From JBOGEN01 sp050743265 (lineage in GTDB: Bacteria; Actinomycetota; Actinomycetes; JBOGEN01), in NCBI GenBank assembly GCA_050743265.1, contig JBOGEN010000199.1, forward strand, positions 1-6,143: a stretch of DNA of 6,143 bases, given 5' to 3'. This document shows positions 1 to 6,143 of the stretch, in pieces. How positions within the stretch are numbered: the stretch's first letter is position 1; every line of letters begins with the position of its first letter. The translations under genes and the position numbers were made by a program. The notes beneath the pieces were generated by a model, which worked only from the letters and a program-made list of their open reading frames with translations, was not told the DNA's origin and ran no database searches.

Positions 1-597
1 CTCCCAGGCCGCGGCGGGCGCGGCCTGCTCCGTGGGTGCCGGCGCGGCCGGCGTACGGGGCCGCTCGACCCGCTCGCGCCGCAGGGCCTCGAGCCGCAGG
101 CGTGCCGCGGCGGCCCGTCGCTCCTGGCGACGCAGGCTCACCACGAACAGGACGAGCAGCAGGACGGGCGCCGCCACAACCGGCCACGGCATCAGGCGTG
201 TGGCCGCCAGCGCGGCCGTGGCCAGGGTGGCGAGCAGGAGCAGGCCGAGCGTACGGCGGCGCCGGGCCAGCATGCGGGCCCGGTCGGCGGGCTGCTGGGT
301 GACGCTGGGCTCGGCCGACCCGGGGTCGGCCTCGGTGAGCTCGGCAGACTCGTCAGGCGCGACCTCATCCGGCGCGACCTCAGCCGGTAGGACCTCATCC
401 GGTATGCCCTCATCCGGCGCTGCCTCGGTGATGCTCCCCTCGGTCGTGTGCCGGGAGAGCACGCGCATGGCGGCGCTGAAGCGGTCGGCGGACTCGACGT
501 CCTCGTCATGACGGCGAAGCCACATGGGCACGAGCACGACGGCCCAGAGCACCACGATGCCCGCGTAGATGAGGCCGCTGCCGTTCACGGACTCCAC
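1..597 (-). CDS. sepX/glpR: SepX/GlpR-like divisome membrane protein (C-terminus cut by window edge)
   Basis: The visible part is 199 residues with no stop before the window edge. Residues 9-27 form a membrane segment (core LIYAGIVVLWAVVLVPMWL) followed directly by RRHDE and a conserved-looking DRFSAAMRVLSR stretch (39-49). From memory this N-terminus matches Streptomyces SepX and corynebacterial GlpR. An acidic, proline-rich linker with five PDE-type pentapeptides (61-85) follows. Two more hydrophobic segments (about 117-133 and 138-154) form a hairpin, then an Arg/Glu-rich, Pro/Ala-rich tail. Positive charges after TM1 suggest the 28-116 loop is cytoplasmic. In the family the protein stabilises the division site, and in Corynebacterium it recruits the gephyrin-like Glp to FtsZ. 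Position after galU-moeA-rimJ supports the assignment. The start is GTG 597; GTG 588 is also possible, and an in-frame TGA at 627-625 limits it upstream. Family assignment is by recalled similarity and context, not by a search. Confidence 0.8.
   Translation of the reverse strand, partial: MESVNGSGLIYAGIVVLWAVVLVPMWLRRHDEDVESADRFSAAMRVLSRHTTEGSITEAAPDEGIPDEVLPAEVAPDEVAPDESAELTEADPGSAEPSVTQQPADRARMLARRRRTLGLLLLATLATAALAATRLMPWPVVAAPVLLLVLFVVSLRRQERRAAAARLRLEALRRERVERPRTPAAPAPTEQAAPAAAWE
343..417 (-). repeat. Five tandem 15-bp units encoding PDE-type pentapeptides in the sepX/glpR-like gene
   Basis: On the plus strand the core CCTCATCCGG recurs at 15-bp spacing with variants. In the protein the units read PDEGI, PDEVL, PAEVA, PDEVA and PDESA (residues 61-85). 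They lie in the predicted cytoplasmic loop between TM1 and the TM2-TM3 hairpin. The unit is a multiple of three, so copy-number change would lengthen or shorten the linker without a frameshift. The repeat is seen directly; its role is unknown. Confidence 0.85.
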
Positions 598-692
598 GCT
601 AAGGTCCCGCGTCCGTCGGCCACGTCACCGCCAGCGGCGTGTCGCGGAGAACGAAAGAGGCTACACGTGCCCACCGACACCGACTCCCTCGG

Positions 693-1301
693 CTAGGACG
701 ACCGGGTGTGGCCGGACCGCCACCGCCGCAGCAGCCCGTCCGGCACCTCCTCCGTCGTGAGCGCGTAGGAGATGTGGTCACGCCAGGCGCCGTCGATGTG
801 CAGCATGCGCCGACGCATGCCCTCCTCGCGGAAGCCGAGCTTCTCCACGACGCGTCGGCTGGCGCGGTTCTCCGGGCGGATGTTGACCTCGATGCGGTGC
901 AGCCGCAGGACGGTGAAGCAGTGGTCCACCGCGAGGGCGAGGGCCGTCGGCATGACGCCCTGGCCCGCTTGCGCACGGTCGAGCCAGTACCCGACGGATG
1001 CACTACGAAACGCGCCGTACGTGATGCCGGCGACGTTGCACTGCCCCGCGAAACGGCCCTCGTACGTGACGAAGAACGGCAACATCGTGCCGGCCCGCGC
1101 CTCCCGTCGCCATCGCCGCAGCATCGCCGCGTACGGGATGGTCGCCTCGCCGGACTCCTGGGGCGGGGAGGTGGCCTCCCACGGCCCGAGCCAGTCCACG
1201 TTGCGGGCGCGGACCCGTGCCCACGCGGCCGAGTCGCGGCGGCGCGGCGGACGGAGCCCGACCGGACCCTCGGCCAGGCGGACGGGCCAGCCGACGCTCA
1301 G
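693..1301 (-). CDS. rimJ: RimJ-type GNAT N-acetyltransferase, probable CTG start
   Basis: This encodes 202 residues if it starts at CTG 1301. Members of the RimJ/RimL family transfer an acetyl group from acetyl-CoA to protein N-termini (ribosomal protein S5 for E. coli RimJ). The GNAT fold is recognisable: an N-terminal beta strand with RPPRRRDSAAW (about 18-28), VRARNVDWLGPWEAT (30-44), the acetyl-CoA loop AGQGVMPTA (112-120), and HRIEVNIRPENRASRRVVEKL (135-155). The first ATG/GTG/TTG in frame is GTG 1199, which would delete the first strand and helix. Upstream, no such codon exists through at least position 1379. GGAGG at 1312-1308 stands 6 nt before CTG 1301, which overlaps the mog TGA as CTGA. 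The true substrate here is unknown. Its place between the moeA group and sepX/glpR raises the possibility of a division-related target, but that is inference. Confidence 0.9.
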   Translation of the reverse strand: MSVGWPVRLAEGPVGLRPPRRRDSAAWARVRARNVDWLGPWEATSPPQESGEATIPYAAMLRRWRREARAGTMLPFFVTYEGRFAGQCNVAGITYGAFRSASVGYWLDRAQAGQGVMPTALALAVDHCFTVLRLHRIEVNIRPENRASRRVVEKLGFREEGMRRRMLHIDGAWRDHISYALTTEEVPDGLLRRWRSGHTRSS

Positions 1302-1774
1302 TGGTCGCCTCCGTGAACCTGGTCGACGGCGTGCCCGAGCACCGGCAGGAGCACGGCCATGCCGTCCTTCACCCCACCGGGCGACCCCGGCAGGTTCACC
1401 ACCAGGGTGCTCCCGGCGAGCCCGGCCACGCCACGGGACAGCGACGCGGACGCCACCTTCGTACGCCCCTCGGCACGGATCGCCTCGGCCAGCCCCGGGA
1501 CCTCGCGGTCGAGCACCCGCCGGGTCATCTCCGGGGTCAGGTCGAGCGGGGTGAGCCCGGTGCCCCCGGTGGAGACGACGACGTCGTACCCGGCCGCGAC
1601 GGCCTCGCGCAGTGCGACCTCGACCGGCTCGCCGTCCCGGACGACCTGGGGACCGTCGACGGCGAAGCCCGCCCCGGACAGGGCGTCCACGATCAGCGGG
1701 CCGCCCTCGTCGGCGTACACGCCCGCCGCCGCCCGGTTGGACACGGTGACCACCAGCGCGCGCCGCTCACTCAC
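1298..1774 (-). CDS. mog: MogA/MoaB family molybdopterin adenylyltransferase
   Basis: This 158-residue protein has the usual length for a stand-alone MogA/MoaB. The family adenylates molybdopterin with ATP to give MPT-AMP, the intermediate used by MoeA for molybdate insertion, and it corresponds to the gephyrin G domain. Visible signatures are the nucleotide/MPT-binding STGGTGLTPLDLTPE (68-82, with the conserved Asp in PLD at 78) and NLPGSPGG (127-134). The start is GTG 1774, which overlaps the end of moaC by 8 bp; a GGAG lies about 10 nt upstream. Its 3' end overlaps the rimJ CTG. MogA and MoaB cannot be told apart reliably by eye, and some bacterial MoaB proteins have lost activity, but the glycine-rich motif is intact here. 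Confidence 0.93.
   Translation of the reverse strand: MSERRALVVTVSNRAAAGVYADEGGPLIVDALSGAGFAVDGPQVVRDGEPVEVALREAVAAGYDVVVSTGGTGLTPLDLTPEMTRRVLDREVPGLAEAIRAEGRTKVASASLSRGVAGLAGSTLVVNLPGSPGGVKDGMAVLLPVLGHAVDQVHGGDH
1308..1312 (-). promoter_or_regulatory. Shine-Dalgarno site GGAGG fixing the rimJ CTG start
   Basis: On the minus strand GGAGG lies inside the last codons of mog. It is followed by a 6-nt spacer (CGACCA) and then CTG, whose last two bases start the mog TGA stop. This is the strongest and best-spaced ribosome binding site I see in the window. It supports a non-ATG start for rimJ with translational coupling to mog. Confidence 0.75.
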
Positions 1775-2276
1775 CGGGGCTCGGCTCCTGCGCCATGTCC
1801 CGGTGCCAGTCGCCGGACGCGCCGCCGGTCTTCTCCTCGACGCGGACGTCGGTGATGACCGCCGCGGGGTCGACCGCCTTGACCATGTCGACCAGCGTGA
1901 GGCCTGCGACGGTGACCGCGGTCAGCGCCTCCATCTCCACGCCCGTGCGGTCGGCCGTTCGTACGGTCGCCTCGATCTCGACCGCGTCGTCGCCCACGGT
2001 GAGGTCCACGACGACCCCGTGGACCGCGATGGGATGGCACAGCGGCACGAGGTCGGGGGTGCGCTTGGCCCCCTGGATGCCGGCGATGCGCGCGACGGCC
2101 AGCGCGTCGCCCTTGGGTACGCCCTCGCCGCGCAGCAGGGCGACGACCTGGGCGGACACCCGCACCCGGCCCGTGGCCCGGGCCGTCCGTGCGGAGACCT
2201 GCTTGCCGGCGACGTCGACCATGCGGGCCGCGCCCGCCTCGTCGACGTGGGTGAGCCGGGAGGACCTGCCGGTCAT
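1767..2276 (-). CDS. moaC: Cyclic pyranopterin monophosphate synthase MoaC
   Basis: This 169-residue protein is collinear with E. coli MoaC. The enzyme acts after MoaA in the first step of molybdenum cofactor synthesis, converting 3',8-cyclo-7,8-dihydro-GTP to cyclic pyranopterin monophosphate; it works as a hexamer in the cytosol. Family signatures are LTHVDEAGAARMVDVAGK (8-25), the KGD lysine (K55, matching E. coli K51), RIAGIQGAKRTPDLVPLCHP (63-82, H81 matching H77), VEMEALTAVTVAG (113-125) and VDMVKAVD (129-136, D130 and K133 matching D128 and K131). The catalytic residues are therefore all present. The start is ATG 2276, which shares ATGA with the moeA stop, and the 3' end overlaps mog by 8 bp. 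No moaA, moaD or moaE is in the window, so the rest of the pathway must lie elsewhere. Confidence 0.97.
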   Translation of the reverse strand: MTGRSSRLTHVDEAGAARMVDVAGKQVSARTARATGRVRVSAQVVALLRGEGVPKGDALAVARIAGIQGAKRTPDLVPLCHPIAVHGVVVDLTVGDDAVEIEATVRTADRTGVEMEALTAVTVAGLTLVDMVKAVDPAAVITDVRVEEKTGGASGDWHRDMAQEPSPGE

Positions 2277-3496
2277 GACTGCCTGCGCTCCAGCACCATG
2301 ACGTCGACCTCGCTACCGGTGGGCAGGCCGGTGACGTCCTCCCCGAGGACGATGAGCGCGTTCGCCAGCGCGAGGTCGCCCATGAGGTGGGAGCCGGGCC
2401 CGCCGACCTGGCTCACGGTGAAGCCGCCCTCCTCGCGCTCGAGCGTCGCCCGCAGGTACTGGCGCTTGCCCGGGACCGAGGTGAGCTCGTGCGTGCAGAC
2501 GGCCCGGACGACGGGACGGTGCAGCGGCTCGACCCCGAACATGCAGCGCAGCACCGGACGGACGAACACCTCGAACGAGACGTACGCGCTGACCGGGTTG
2601 CCCGGCAGCGTGAGGATCGGGGTGGAGTCGGGGCCGATGGTCCCGTGCCCCTGAGGCTTGCCCGGCTGCATGGCGACCTGCTCGAACTTCACCGTGCCCA
2701 GCCGGGTCAGCACCTCCTTGACGACGTCGTACGCCCCGGCGCTCACGCCTCCGCTGGTCACCACGAGGTCGGCCCGGATGAGCTGGTCCTCGAGCGTCGC
2801 CAGCAGGGTGCGGGCATCGTCACGGACGATGCCGATGCGGTAGACGAGCGCACCCGTCTCCTTGGCCGCTGCGGTGAGCATGTAGCTGTTCGAGTCGCTG
2901 ATCTGACCGCCGGCGATCGGCACTCCGGGCTCGACCAGCTCGCTGCCCGTGGAGAGCACCACCACGCGAGGACGGGGGCGGACGTGCACCCGGTCGCGCC
3001 CGACCGCGGCCAGCAGGCCGATCTGGGCCGGTCCGAGCCGCATGCCCGACGTGAGCACCACGTCGCCCTTCTTCACGTCCTCACCGTGGCGCCGGATGTG
3101 CTGCCCGGGCTCCGGCACCTGGCGTACGGACACGGTGGCCACGCCCCCGTCCGTCCACTCCACCGGGACGACGGCCTCGGTGCCCGTCGGAACGGGGGCA
3201 CCGGTCATGATGCGGGCGGTCAGACCTGCCTGGATGGTCGAGACCGTGCTGGACCCGGCGGCGATGTCGCCGACCACCGGCAGGGACACGGGCCTGTCCT
3301 CGGCCGCGCCCTTCAGGTCGTCCACGCGGACCGCGTACCCGTCCATCGACGCGTTGTCGAACGGCGGCAGGTCCCAGGGCGCGACGACCTCCTCGGCGAG
3401 CGCGCAGCCGTGGGCGTCCTGCAACGAGAGGTCGAGCGGGTCGAGAGGCCGGACGCCCGCCAGGACGTCCGCGATGTGGGCCTCGACCGACTTCAC
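2273..3496 (-). CDS. moeA/glp: MoeA/gephyrin E-domain protein (Glp-type candidate)
   Basis: This encodes 407 residues, the full length for MoeA. The classical role is molybdenum insertion: molybdate is ligated to molybdopterin with hydrolysis of MPT-AMP supplied by Mog. Motifs seen are PPFDNASMDGYAVR (44-57), IMTGAPVPTG (96-105), the MPT-binding LSTGSEL (181-187), SDSNSYML (200-207), VVTSGGVSAGAYD (245-257), QPGKPQGHG (277-285) and LPGNPVSAYVSFEVFVRP (297-314), then the C-terminal domain IV (about 325-405). In Corynebacterium a MoeA paralogue next to galU (Glp) instead binds FtsZ and the membrane receptor GlpR. The same neighbourhood (galU upstream, rimJ and a SepX/GlpR-like gene downstream) makes this the Glp candidate. 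Close coupling to moaC and mog argues that it may also keep the enzymatic role. It starts at GTG 3496, overlapping the galU stop as GTGA, and ends overlapping moaC as ATGA. Confidence 0.95.
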   Translation of the reverse strand: MKSVEAHIADVLAGVRPLDPLDLSLQDAHGCALAEEVVAPWDLPPFDNASMDGYAVRVDDLKGAAEDRPVSLPVVGDIAAGSSTVSTIQAGLTARIMTGAPVPTGTEAVVPVEWTDGGVATVSVRQVPEPGQHIRRHGEDVKKGDVVLTSGMRLGPAQIGLLAAVGRDRVHVRPRPRVVVLSTGSELVEPGVPIAGGQISDSNSYMLTAAAKETGALVYRIGIVRDDARTLLATLEDQLIRADLVVTSGGVSAGAYDVVKEVLTRLGTVKFEQVAMQPGKPQGHGTIGPDSTPILTLPGNPVSAYVSFEVFVRPVLRCMFGVEPLHRPVVRAVCTHELTSVPGKRQYLRATLEREEGGFTVSQVGGPGSHLMGDLALANALIVLGEDVTGLPTGSEVDVMVLERRQS

Positions 3497-4455
3497 CCGC
3501 GTACCCCGCCCGAGACGGTCTCCGTGGCGCGCCCGGCCCGCCCACCGGCGGCGCCGTCATGGGACGCGACGAACTCGCGCAGCCAGGCGAGGAACTCGGG
3601 CCCGAGGTCCTCGCGCTCGCTCGCGAGCTTGACGATCGTGCGCAGGTAGTCGGCCCTGTCTCCGGTGTCGTACCGCCGGCCGGAGAACAGGACGCCGTGC
3701 ACCGGTCCTCCGTCGCGTTCGCGGCCGGCGAGGGTCATGAGGGCGTCCGTGAGCTGGATCTCGCCCCCGCGGCCGGGGGGCGTCGCGCGGAGGACGTCGA
3801 AGATCTCCGGCGCGAGCACGTACCGGCCGATGATGGCGAGGTTGCTGGGCGCGTCGGCGGGAGCGGGCTTCTCCACGAGGTCGCGGACACGCACCACGTC
3901 CTGCGCGCCCGTCGACTCGACGGCGGCGCACCCGTACTGGCCGACCATCTCGTGCGGCACCTCGATGAGCGCGACGACGTTGCCGCCCAGCTGCTGCTGC
4001 ACCTCGATCATGCGGAGCAGCAGCGGGTCGCGGGGGTCGATCAGATCATCGCCGAGCAGCACCGCGAACGGCTCGTGACCGACGTGTGGTGCGGCGCAGA
4101 GCACGGCGTGGCCCAGCCCGAGCGCGTCCCCCTGGCGGACGTAGTGGACCGTGGCCAGCTCGCTGGAGCGGCGCACCGCGTCCAGCCGCTCGACGTCTCC
4201 CTTGGCCTCGAGCGCGTGCTCCAGCTCGTACGCGCGGTCGAAGTGGTCCTCGAGCGGTCTCTTGTTACGCCCGGTCACCATGAGCACGTCCGGCAGCCCG
4301 GCGGCCACGGCCTCCTCGACGACGTACTGGATCGCGGGCTTGTCGACGACGGGCAGCATCTCCTTGGGGGTGGCCTTCGTCGCCGGGAGGAACCGCGTGC
4401 CGAGCCCCGCGGCCGGCACGACGGCCTTGGTCAGGGAGTGGGAAGCACCGGACAT
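3493..4455 (-). CDS. galU: UTP--glucose-1-phosphate uridylyltransferase GalU
   Basis: This 320-residue protein has the typical length for bacterial GalU. It makes UDP-glucose from glucose-1-phosphate and UTP in the cytosol, feeding cell-wall glycans, trehalose and exopolysaccharide. The nucleotidyltransferase fold is shown by VVPAAGLGTRFLPATKATPK (12-31) and EMLPVVDKPAIQYVVEEA (32-49), RQGDALGLGHAV (107-118), the metal-binding LLGDD (133-137), LVEKP (193-197), GEIQLTDAL (231-239) and YDTGDRADYL (262-271). The last 20 or so residues are Gly/Ala-rich and probably disordered. The start is ATG 4455, with GGAG only 2 nt upstream, a short spacing; homology supports this ATG because VVPAAG follows at the usual distance. 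It begins 10 bp after the diguanylate cyclase stop and its TGA overlaps the moeA GTG. Confidence 0.97.
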   Translation of the reverse strand: MSGASHSLTKAVVPAAGLGTRFLPATKATPKEMLPVVDKPAIQYVVEEAVAAGLPDVLMVTGRNKRPLEDHFDRAYELEHALEAKGDVERLDAVRRSSELATVHYVRQGDALGLGHAVLCAAPHVGHEPFAVLLGDDLIDPRDPLLLRMIEVQQQLGGNVVALIEVPHEMVGQYGCAAVESTGAQDVVRVRDLVEKPAPADAPSNLAIIGRYVLAPEIFDVLRATPPGRGGEIQLTDALMTLAGRERDGGPVHGVLFSGRRYDTGDRADYLRTIVKLASEREDLGPEFLAWLREFVASHDGAAGGRAGRATETVSGGVRG

Positions 4456-4465
4456 GGCTCCGACC

Positions 4466-6143
4466 CTAGCGGTGTGGCGGGAGCTCCCCGCGCTCCCGTG
4501 CGTATTCGGCGGACGGCCCGATGGCGCCCCCCGGCCGGTCGTCCGGCCCGGGTTGCGGCGACCCGCCCGACGCCCGATCTGACGCGTCGGGGGCCCGGTC
4601 GGACGCGTCCGGCAGCCGGTCGGGACGGCTCTCGGTCACGTCGACGGTGACGATGCGCCAGCGGTCCCGCCCTGCCCGCTTGGCCGCGTACAGGGCACGG
4701 TCGGCGGCCCGCAGCAGGGTCGTCGGGTTGCCGCCGTGCTGCGGGAACAGGGCGCAGCCGATCGAGACGGTGACCGCGAGCGGGGTCTCGCCCGGGCCGC
4801 CGAAAGGGGTCGCCCGGACGGCGGCGCAGACACGCTCGGCGACGAGCGCCGAGCCGGCCTCGTCGGTCTCGGGCAGCACGAGCGCGAACTCCTCGCCGCC
4901 GTACCGGGCGAACGTGTCGACCTCGCGGATCTGCTCGGCGACCCGGTGGGACAGCTCGTGCAAAACGGCGTCGCCCCGCTGGTGCCCGTACGTGTCGTTG
5001 ACGTCCTTGAAGTGGTCGAGGTCGAGCATGAGCACGGCGACCTGCCGGTCGAACCGGGACCCGCGGTCCAGCTCGCGGTTCAGGCTCATCGAGAGGTAGC
5101 GGAAGTTCCACAGCCCGGTGAGCGGGTCCGTGATCGAGAGCCGCTGCGCCTCCTCGTGCAGCAAAACGTTGTCGACGGCGACGCTGGCCTGCGCGGCAAG
5201 CGTGCGGATCGTCTCCTGGTCCGCCTCGGTGAGGTGCGGCCGGTGCTGCCCGGCGAACACCGCGAGCACGCCCACGATCAGGCTGCTCCGGCGCAGCGGC
5301 GCGGCCAGGACGGTGCCGCTGGACGGCTCCCCCGGGCCCGGCTCGAGGCCGGGCTCGCCGAGCACGCCCCGGACGGGCACGCCGGTGGACGCCACCGTGC
5401 CGAGCACGCCCACGCCCGGAGTCATCTCGTCGGGGAGCGGGTGACGGTCGTCCGCGAGGCCGCGGGTGGCTCGCGCCCGCATGGGCCCGCCGTGCACGCC
5501 CACGTACACGGCGCCCGCGCCGGCGTCCACCGCCGACATCGCGGTGTCGAGGACCACGTCGAGGATCCCGTCGAGGTCGTGGGTCAGGGCCAGCGCGCCC
5601 CCGACGCGGTCCAGGTTGGCCTGCAGCGCGTCGCGGCCACGGGCGAGCTCGTCGAGCTGTGCCCGGACGCGCTCCGTCATGTCGTTGAACGCGACGGCCA
5701 TGCGGCCGACCTCGTCCCGGGAGCGCACGGGAATCTGCGCAGCGAGGTCGCCCCGGGCCACCCGCTCCGCCCCAGCGGTCAGCTCGGCGAGCGGGCGCGT
5801 CAGGTCGCGTGCGATGCGCCAGCCGAGCACCCCCGCGAGCGCGAGCGCGGTGAGGACGACGGTGGCGATGCCCGGGGCGAGCCACCCGGACGTGGGCTCC
5901 TCCGCGGTGACGACCACGGTGAGCGGCGGCTCCCCGGCCTTGCGGTCGGTGGCCGGCTGGTCCGCCGACACGAGCATGTCGCCGTCCTTCACGGACTCGG
6001 CGCCCCGCGCGGCGGCACGCGCCACCTGCTCGGCGTCCGGGCCGGCCAGCGTGGTGGCCACGACCGTGCCCCCGGCGGTGAGGGTGAGGTCGCCGTGCAC
6101 CATGAGCGTGCTCCGCAGCGCGGCGGCGACCGGGTCGTCGACC
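4466..6143 (-). CDS. Membrane HAMP-GAF-GGDEF diguanylate cyclase (N-terminus cut by window edge)
   Basis: The reading frame stays open to the window edge; 558 residues are visible, numbered here from the codon at 6142. A probable extracytoplasmic sensor portion (1-87) precedes a membrane helix (about 88-111), a HAMP domain (about 112-164, DLTRPLAEL...ARGDLAAQIPVRSRDEVGRM), a GAF domain (about 175-330) and a GGDEF domain (339-499). The GGDEF domain has ITDPLTGLWNFRYL, LDLDHFKDVNDTYGHQRGD and the active-site GGEEF (415-419). An RxxD inhibitory site (REVD, 406-409) stands the standard five residues before it. It should therefore condense two GTP to c-di-GMP, with product inhibition. The first membrane helix and start lie outside the window. 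No EAL or HD-GYP domain follows; the C-terminal 60 residues are low-complexity. The architecture suggests a sensor of an external signal plus a small ligand or redox state at the GAF, but the ligand cannot be read from the sequence. Confidence 0.95.
   Translation of the reverse strand, partial: VDDPVAAALRSTLMVHGDLTLTAGGTVVATTLAGPDAEQVARAAARGAESVKDGDMLVSADQPATDRKAGEPPLTVVVTAEEPTSGWLAPGIATVVLTALALAGVLGWRIARDLTRPLAELTAGAERVARGDLAAQIPVRSRDEVGRMAVAFNDMTERVRAQLDELARGRDALQANLDRVGGALALTHDLDGILDVVLDTAMSAVDAGAGAVYVGVHGGPMRARATRGLADDRHPLPDEMTPGVGVLGTVASTGVPVRGVLGEPGLEPGPGEPSSGTVLAAPLRRSSLIVGVLAVFAGQHRPHLTEADQETIRTLAAQASVAVDNVLLHEEAQRLSITDPLTGLWNFRYLSMSLNRELDRGSRFDRQVAVLMLDLDHFKDVNDTYGHQRGDAVLHELSHRVAEQIREVDTFARYGGEEFALVLPETDEAGSALVAERVCAAVRATPFGGPGETPLAVTVSIGCALFPQHGGNPTTLLRAADRALYAAKRAGRDRWRIVTVDVTESRPDRLPDASDRAPDASDRASGGSPQPGPDDRPGGAIGPSAEYARERGELPPHR
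4571..4612 (-). repeat. Two tandem 21-bp units (PDASDRA x2) in the diguanylate cyclase tail
   Basis: The heptapeptide PDASDRA is encoded twice in tandem at residues 511-524 of the visible protein, in a Pro/Asp/Gly-rich tail after the GGDEF domain. The two units differ by synonymous changes (GCGTCCGAC against GCGTCAGAT). It is probably a disordered linker or tail. Confidence 0.8.

Noticed and set aside
192..509. Minus-strand 105-codon frame over the sepX/glpR-like gene
   Set aside because: It is low-complexity Ser/Pro/Arg-rich; the neighbouring frame carries membrane segments and the family N-terminus.
1359..2654. Long plus-strand open frame (431 codons) antisense to mog, moaC and part of moeA
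   Set aside because: It shows no family motifs, has composition typical of antisense frames in high-GC DNA, and lies over three well-supported genes.
1298..3496. A true gephyrin-like fusion of Mog and MoeA
   Set aside because: The two are separate genes with moaC between them, each with its own stop and start; there is no fused reading frame.
3991..4023. Inverted repeat CTGCTGCT...AGCAGCAG within galU
   Set aside because: It arises from QQQ and LLLR codons in the protein and lies in mid-gene, so it is not a plausible terminator or operator.
3559..4650. Plus-strand open frame of 363 codons antisense to galU
   Set aside because: It has no domain similarity and GalU on the other strand is certain.
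4431..5885. A 484-codon open frame on the minus strand, one frame off the diguanylate cyclase
   Set aside because: It is extremely Arg/Ala/Gly/Pro-rich with no recognisable domain, while the overlapping frame has clear HAMP, GAF and GGDEF motifs. It is a GC-rich shadow.

Overview
The window is very GC-rich, with strongly G/C-biased third codon positions, and every convincing gene lies on the minus strand. Composition, protein sequences and gene order point to an actinomycete. A Cellulomonadaceae-like member of the Micrococcales is my guess, but the family cannot be fixed from this sequence.

In the direction of transcription (high to low coordinates) the layout is: a membrane-anchored diguanylate cyclase, cut at its N-terminus by the window edge (6143 to 4466); galU, UDP-glucose pyrophosphorylase (4455 to 3493); a moeA/glp gephyrin-like gene (3496 to 2273); moaC (2276 to 1767); mog/moaB (1774 to 1298); a RimJ-type GNAT acetyltransferase (1301 to 693); and, after a gap of about 95 bp, the N-terminal 199 residues of a membrane protein that I assign to the actinobacterial SepX/GlpR divisome family (597 to 1, cut by the window edge).

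From galU to rimJ every junction is a 4-8 bp or CTGA-type overlap, so these five genes look like one translationally coupled operon. The diguanylate cyclase ends only 10 bp before galU and may be part of the same transcript. The rimJ gene has no ATG, GTG or TTG at a plausible position. Homology and a well-placed GGAGG indicate a CTG start overlapping the mog stop codon.

Three molybdenum-cofactor enzymes (MoaC, Mog, MoeA) sit beside galU, rimJ and the SepX/GlpR-like gene. In Corynebacterium the MoeA paralogue Glp binds FtsZ and the membrane receptor GlpR, and in Streptomyces SepX is a division protein. The locus may therefore join cofactor synthesis, UDP-glucose supply and cell division. The most interesting points are this gephyrin/receptor linkage, the CTG start, a tandem PDE-type pentapeptide repeat in the cytoplasmic loop of the SepX/GlpR-like protein, and the c-di-GMP synthase directly upstream of galU. 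No RNA genes, mobile elements, CRISPR arrays or clear terminators were seen, and no stretch over 300 bp lacks a gene.
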